Below are positions 14,721 to 16,186 of a stretch of DNA of 16,186 bases, piece after piece. The notes beneath the pieces were generated by a model. That model was not told where the DNA came from. It saw only the letters and a list, made by a program, of their open reading frames with translations, and did not search any database. Source of the DNA: CAZIMM01 sp964540415 (lineage in GTDB: Bacteria > Bacillota > Clostridia > Oscillospirales > Acutalibacteraceae); the NCBI GenBank assembly GCA_964540415.1, contig CAZIMM010000047.1:1-16186 (forward strand), read 5' to 3'. Positions within the stretch are counted from its first letter, which is position 1, and each line of letters opens with the position of its first letter. A program made the translations under genes and the position numbers.

Positions 14721-14796
14721 AAATATTGTACGCTGTTTGTGTGGTATTGTCAATATTTAACCTCACTTGATGTTTGTAAGGATGTACGAATATTGT
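14721..14796. promoter_or_regulatory. Cluster of AATATTG half-sites in the divergent region
   Basis: AAATATTG (14721-14728) and its inverse CAATATTT (14751-14758) flank the WYL promoter with centres 30 bp apart, about three helical turns. A third site, AATATTGT (14789-14796), lies toward the BspA-like gene. The octamer AATATTGT also occurs at 3930-3937 in the other WYL promoter. They are candidate WYL binding sites; the AT-rich background weakens the argument. Confidence 0.45.
14725..14753 (-). promoter_or_regulatory. Promoter of the second WYL gene
   Basis: Read on the minus strand: TTGACA (14753-14748), 17 bp, TACAAT (14730-14725), about 20 bp before the start codon. The -35 overlaps one half-site of the AAATATTG/CAATATTT inverted repeat and the -10 overlaps the other, so a protein bound there would block the polymerase. 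Confidence 0.78.
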
Positions 14797-14832
14797 CGCA
14801 TCATATGCTTTACAATAAAAACACAAAATGAA

Positions 14833-14849
14833 GTAAATCTCGGATTTAC
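14833..14849 (+). promoter_or_regulatory. Small inverted repeat in the leader of the BspA-like gene
   Basis: GTAAATC (14833-14839) and GATTTAC (14843-14849) are perfect inverses around TCG. They end 6 bp before the ribosome binding site GAGG (14856-14859). A possible -10 TACAAT (14811-14816) lies upstream with no good -35; AATATTGT sits where the -35 should be. It could be an operator or a leader hairpin. Confidence 0.35.
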
Positions 14850-14864
14850 GGAAATGAGGATGCT

Positions 14865-15920
14865 ATGAAAAATGATATTAACAAACAGCCCGTATTTCTC
14901 ATTGATATGAGCAGAGACAAGGATTACGCGCTTTTTCTTGAAGAACTCGGAAAAGCAAATTCGGATTCGACACAAAGGTTAAGCGGTTATACATTCATTG
15001 AGGATGAGACGTCGTGCCAAAAAGACAGAAGAAAATATCTCTGCATTTCCCTGTTAAAAAAGCTAATATTTTGGGGCGGGCACAGCGACATCCGACCGTT
15101 GGGAAAGCACACGGCAAAATATCTTCCGATTGAGGAAAAAGCAATTACTCTTGAACACTTTTTTGAAGTACAGGCGGTTATGGAAAAAGCCGACACGACA
15201 GCGGCTCCGCAAACCTATTATGTAAAGATAAATGACGATGTGAGAGAAATGCTCGCAAAAGACTGCTTTGATGACCGGCATCGTCCGTATTTTGCAATGA
15301 AAGGCTCGACTCACACAGTTTACACAGTCAAGCCGTTTACGCGTGAATATATCGATGCTGCTCCGGATGATGCGGATTATATCTCCGCAGAAGAATTTAT
15401 TTCTCTTTATAAAGAATGCTGTGAGCCTGATGAATCTATGAGTTTCGCTGATTATGCGGATTATATCAAAGAATTGCGCATAAACGGCAAGACCTATGAT
15501 GTCGCATTGAACAATGCCGACGAAGCGCCTTATTATGATGTGAGCGAAGAAAAGCCCGAGGGCATTGTCACATTCGCATACGGCACTTCGCGTATTTGCC
15601 CAAAAGCATTCAAAAAATGCTGCGGAATCACCGATGTAATATTTCCGGATACACTTGAATCAATCGGCAGCTATGCTTTTGCGGAATGCATGAGCATAAG
15701 ACGGGTTTATATACCCAAATCTGTAAAACAGATACACTGCGGCGCTTTTCATAACTGCTTCGGACTTGTCGATGTGTATTATGAAGGCAGTGAAAACGAA
15801 TGGAAAGCATTGTGGGGAAATGACATTTCCGACAAATCGAAAAACGGGCAAAACGGGATAGCAAAATTCAAAAACGATGAATTATTAAGCGCAACTATTC
15901 ATTACGAATGCAAAATGTGA
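14865..15920 (+). CDS. BspA-type leucine-rich-repeat (LRR_5) protein with an unknown N-terminal half
   Basis: A 351-residue protein. Residues about 233-305 hold three BspA-type repeats: ICPKAFKKCCGITDVIFPDT, IGSYAFAECMSIRRVYIPKS and IHCGAFHNCFGLVDVYYEGS, each with the xxxAFxxCxxLxxVxxPxx pattern. The last is followed by the usual NEWKALWG capping motif. The N-terminal 200 residues are not recognised; they include a basic stretch (QKDRRKYLCISLLKKL) and an acidic region. There is no signal peptide, sortase motif or membrane helix, so this one should be cytoplasmic, unlike the classic surface-exposed BspA proteins. Its ribosome binding site is GAGG, 5 bp before the ATG. It is divergent from the WYL gene. 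Confidence 0.8.
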   Translation: MKNDINKQPVFLIDMSRDKDYALFLEELGKANSDSTQRLSGYTFIEDETSCQKDRRKYLCISLLKKLIFWGGHSDIRPLGKHTAKYLPIEEKAITLEHFFEVQAVMEKADTTAAPQTYYVKINDDVREMLAKDCFDDRHRPYFAMKGSTHTVYTVKPFTREYIDAAPDDADYISAEEFISLYKECCEPDESMSFADYADYIKELRINGKTYDVALNNADEAPYYDVSEEKPEGIVTFAYGTSRICPKAFKKCCGITDVIFPDTLESIGSYAFAECMSIRRVYIPKSVKQIHCGAFHNCFGLVDVYYEGSENEWKALWGNDISDKSKNGQNGIAKFKNDELLSATIHYECKM

Positions 15921-15942
15921 AGTATAGTTGTTTTTTAACTGT

Positions 15943-16050
15943 CTGCCTACTCATAATCCGAGAGTTGCTATACATCTATTTTAATGCCAAATTAGCATCA
16001 ATGTAGCCGTTTTACCAATCATATCACGAGGTATGAGAAGGCAGGCATTT
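15943..16050 (+). other. Nested long inverted repeat ending in a T run
   Basis: CTGCCTACTCATA (15943-15955) pairs with TATGAGAAGGCAG (16032-16044), with a single A-A mismatch. Inside lie TACAT/ATGTA and ATGC/GCAT pairs, so a long arm can fold with an internal hairpin. The 3' arm is followed by GCATTTTTTG. It could be the terminator of the BspA-like gene, a structured small RNA, or part of the element end. No family is recognised. Confidence 0.5.
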
Positions 16051-16074
16051 TTTGATGGGTATTTAATGCTTTGC

Positions 16075-16101
16075 AGACACTAAAAGACACCAAAAAGACA
16101 C
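16075..16101 (+). repeat. Three phased AGACAC repeats, probable integrase arm sites
   Basis: AGACAC occurs at 16075-16080, 16085-16090 and 16096-16101, starts 10 and 11 bp apart, so all lie on one face of the helix. The wider consensus is about AAAAGACACY. Short direct repeats near a tRNA end are typical arm-type binding sites for tyrosine integrases with an AP2-like N-terminal domain, the class of the remnant at 112-956. Confidence 0.6.
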
Positions 16102-16131
16102 TTATGAGTCATATTTAGCATAATAAATAGC

Positions 16132-16169
16132 AAAAGCTCCCCGAAACCTTTGAGGTTTGGAGAGCTTTT
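16132..16169 (-). terminator. Terminator of the tRNA gene
   Basis: AAAAGCTC (16132-16139) pairs with GAGCTTTT (16162-16169), and AAACCT (16144-16149) with AGGTTT (16153-16158) over a TTG loop. On the minus strand it starts directly after the tRNA CCA end and runs into CTTTTGCTATTTA. Confidence 0.75.
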
Positions 16170-16186
16170 TGGAGCTGGTGGTCGGA
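16170..16186 (-). tRNA. tRNA 3' end (partial, probably tRNA-Thr)
   Basis: The last 17 bases, read on the minus strand, are TCCGACCACCAGCTCCA. They fit the end of a T-stem, an acceptor strand CACCAGC, discriminator T and an encoded CCA. A partner strand GCTGGTG is typical of clostridial tRNA-Thr, but the anticodon is outside the window. A terminator follows at once. Its position beside phased repeats suggests that it is the attachment site of an integrative element. Confidence 0.65.

Noticed and set aside
16075..16101. CRISPR-like array
   Set aside because: The repeats are only six bases and 10-11 bp apart, so there is no spacer structure. They fit protein-binding sites instead.

Overview
The window looks like an accessory region from a gut-type Clostridium relative (Firmicutes, probably Oscillospirales/Ruminococcaceae; inferred). 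The evidence is clear AGGAGG-type ribosome binding sites, TTGACA/TATAAT promoters with 17-bp spacers, a BspA-type leucine-rich-repeat protein and an orphan domain resembling the Gram-positive polymerase PolC. A run of ten Ns shows that it comes from a draft assembly.

Layout. (1) 1-1020: a decayed tyrosine integrase (112-956) and a terminator shared with a convergent, twice-frameshifted minus-strand gene (1020-1552), which still has a near-consensus promoter. (2) 1860-6605, plus strand: a CbxX/CfqX-like AAA+ ATPase, a WYL-domain regulator with its own promoter, then two overlapping AT-rich genes that I recognise as Nmad2 and Nmad3 (nucleotide modification associated domains). (3) 6626-8972, plus strand: a hairpin that is both a plausible terminator and a trap for the next ribosome binding site, then a compact operon of a zinc-ribbon membrane protein, a PPP-type metallophosphoesterase, a 90-residue membrane protein and a stand-alone, apparently metal-dead PolC PHP-like protein. 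(4) 9273-10689, plus strand: a PEBP/YbhB-like protein and an IMP/GMP-type 5'-nucleotidase interrupted by the N gap, which I think is artificial. (5) 10833-14705, minus strand: an HExxH metallopeptidase-like protein, a hairpin-rich spacer, a DUF262/DUF1524 (GmrSD-like) protein and a second WYL regulator closely related to the first. (6) 14865-15920, plus strand: a BspA-like repeat protein. (7) 15943-16186: a large nested inverted repeat, three helically phased AGACAC repeats, a terminator and the 3' end of a tRNA (probably Thr) on the minus strand, which together look like the tRNA attachment end of an integrative element.

Main idea. Two sister WYL regulators sit in opposite orientation about 9 kb apart. 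Each is directly followed by an AT-rich gene set that points to nucleic-acid modification or modification-dependent restriction: WYL-Nmad2-Nmad3 on the plus strand and WYL-DUF262/DUF1524 on the minus strand. Both WYL promoters carry the octamer AATATTGT, and a third copy lies over the presumed -35 position of the BspA-like gene. I infer a defence or modification island in which related WYL regulators control interchangeable cassettes. Domain names rest on recognising motifs by eye; no database search was run.
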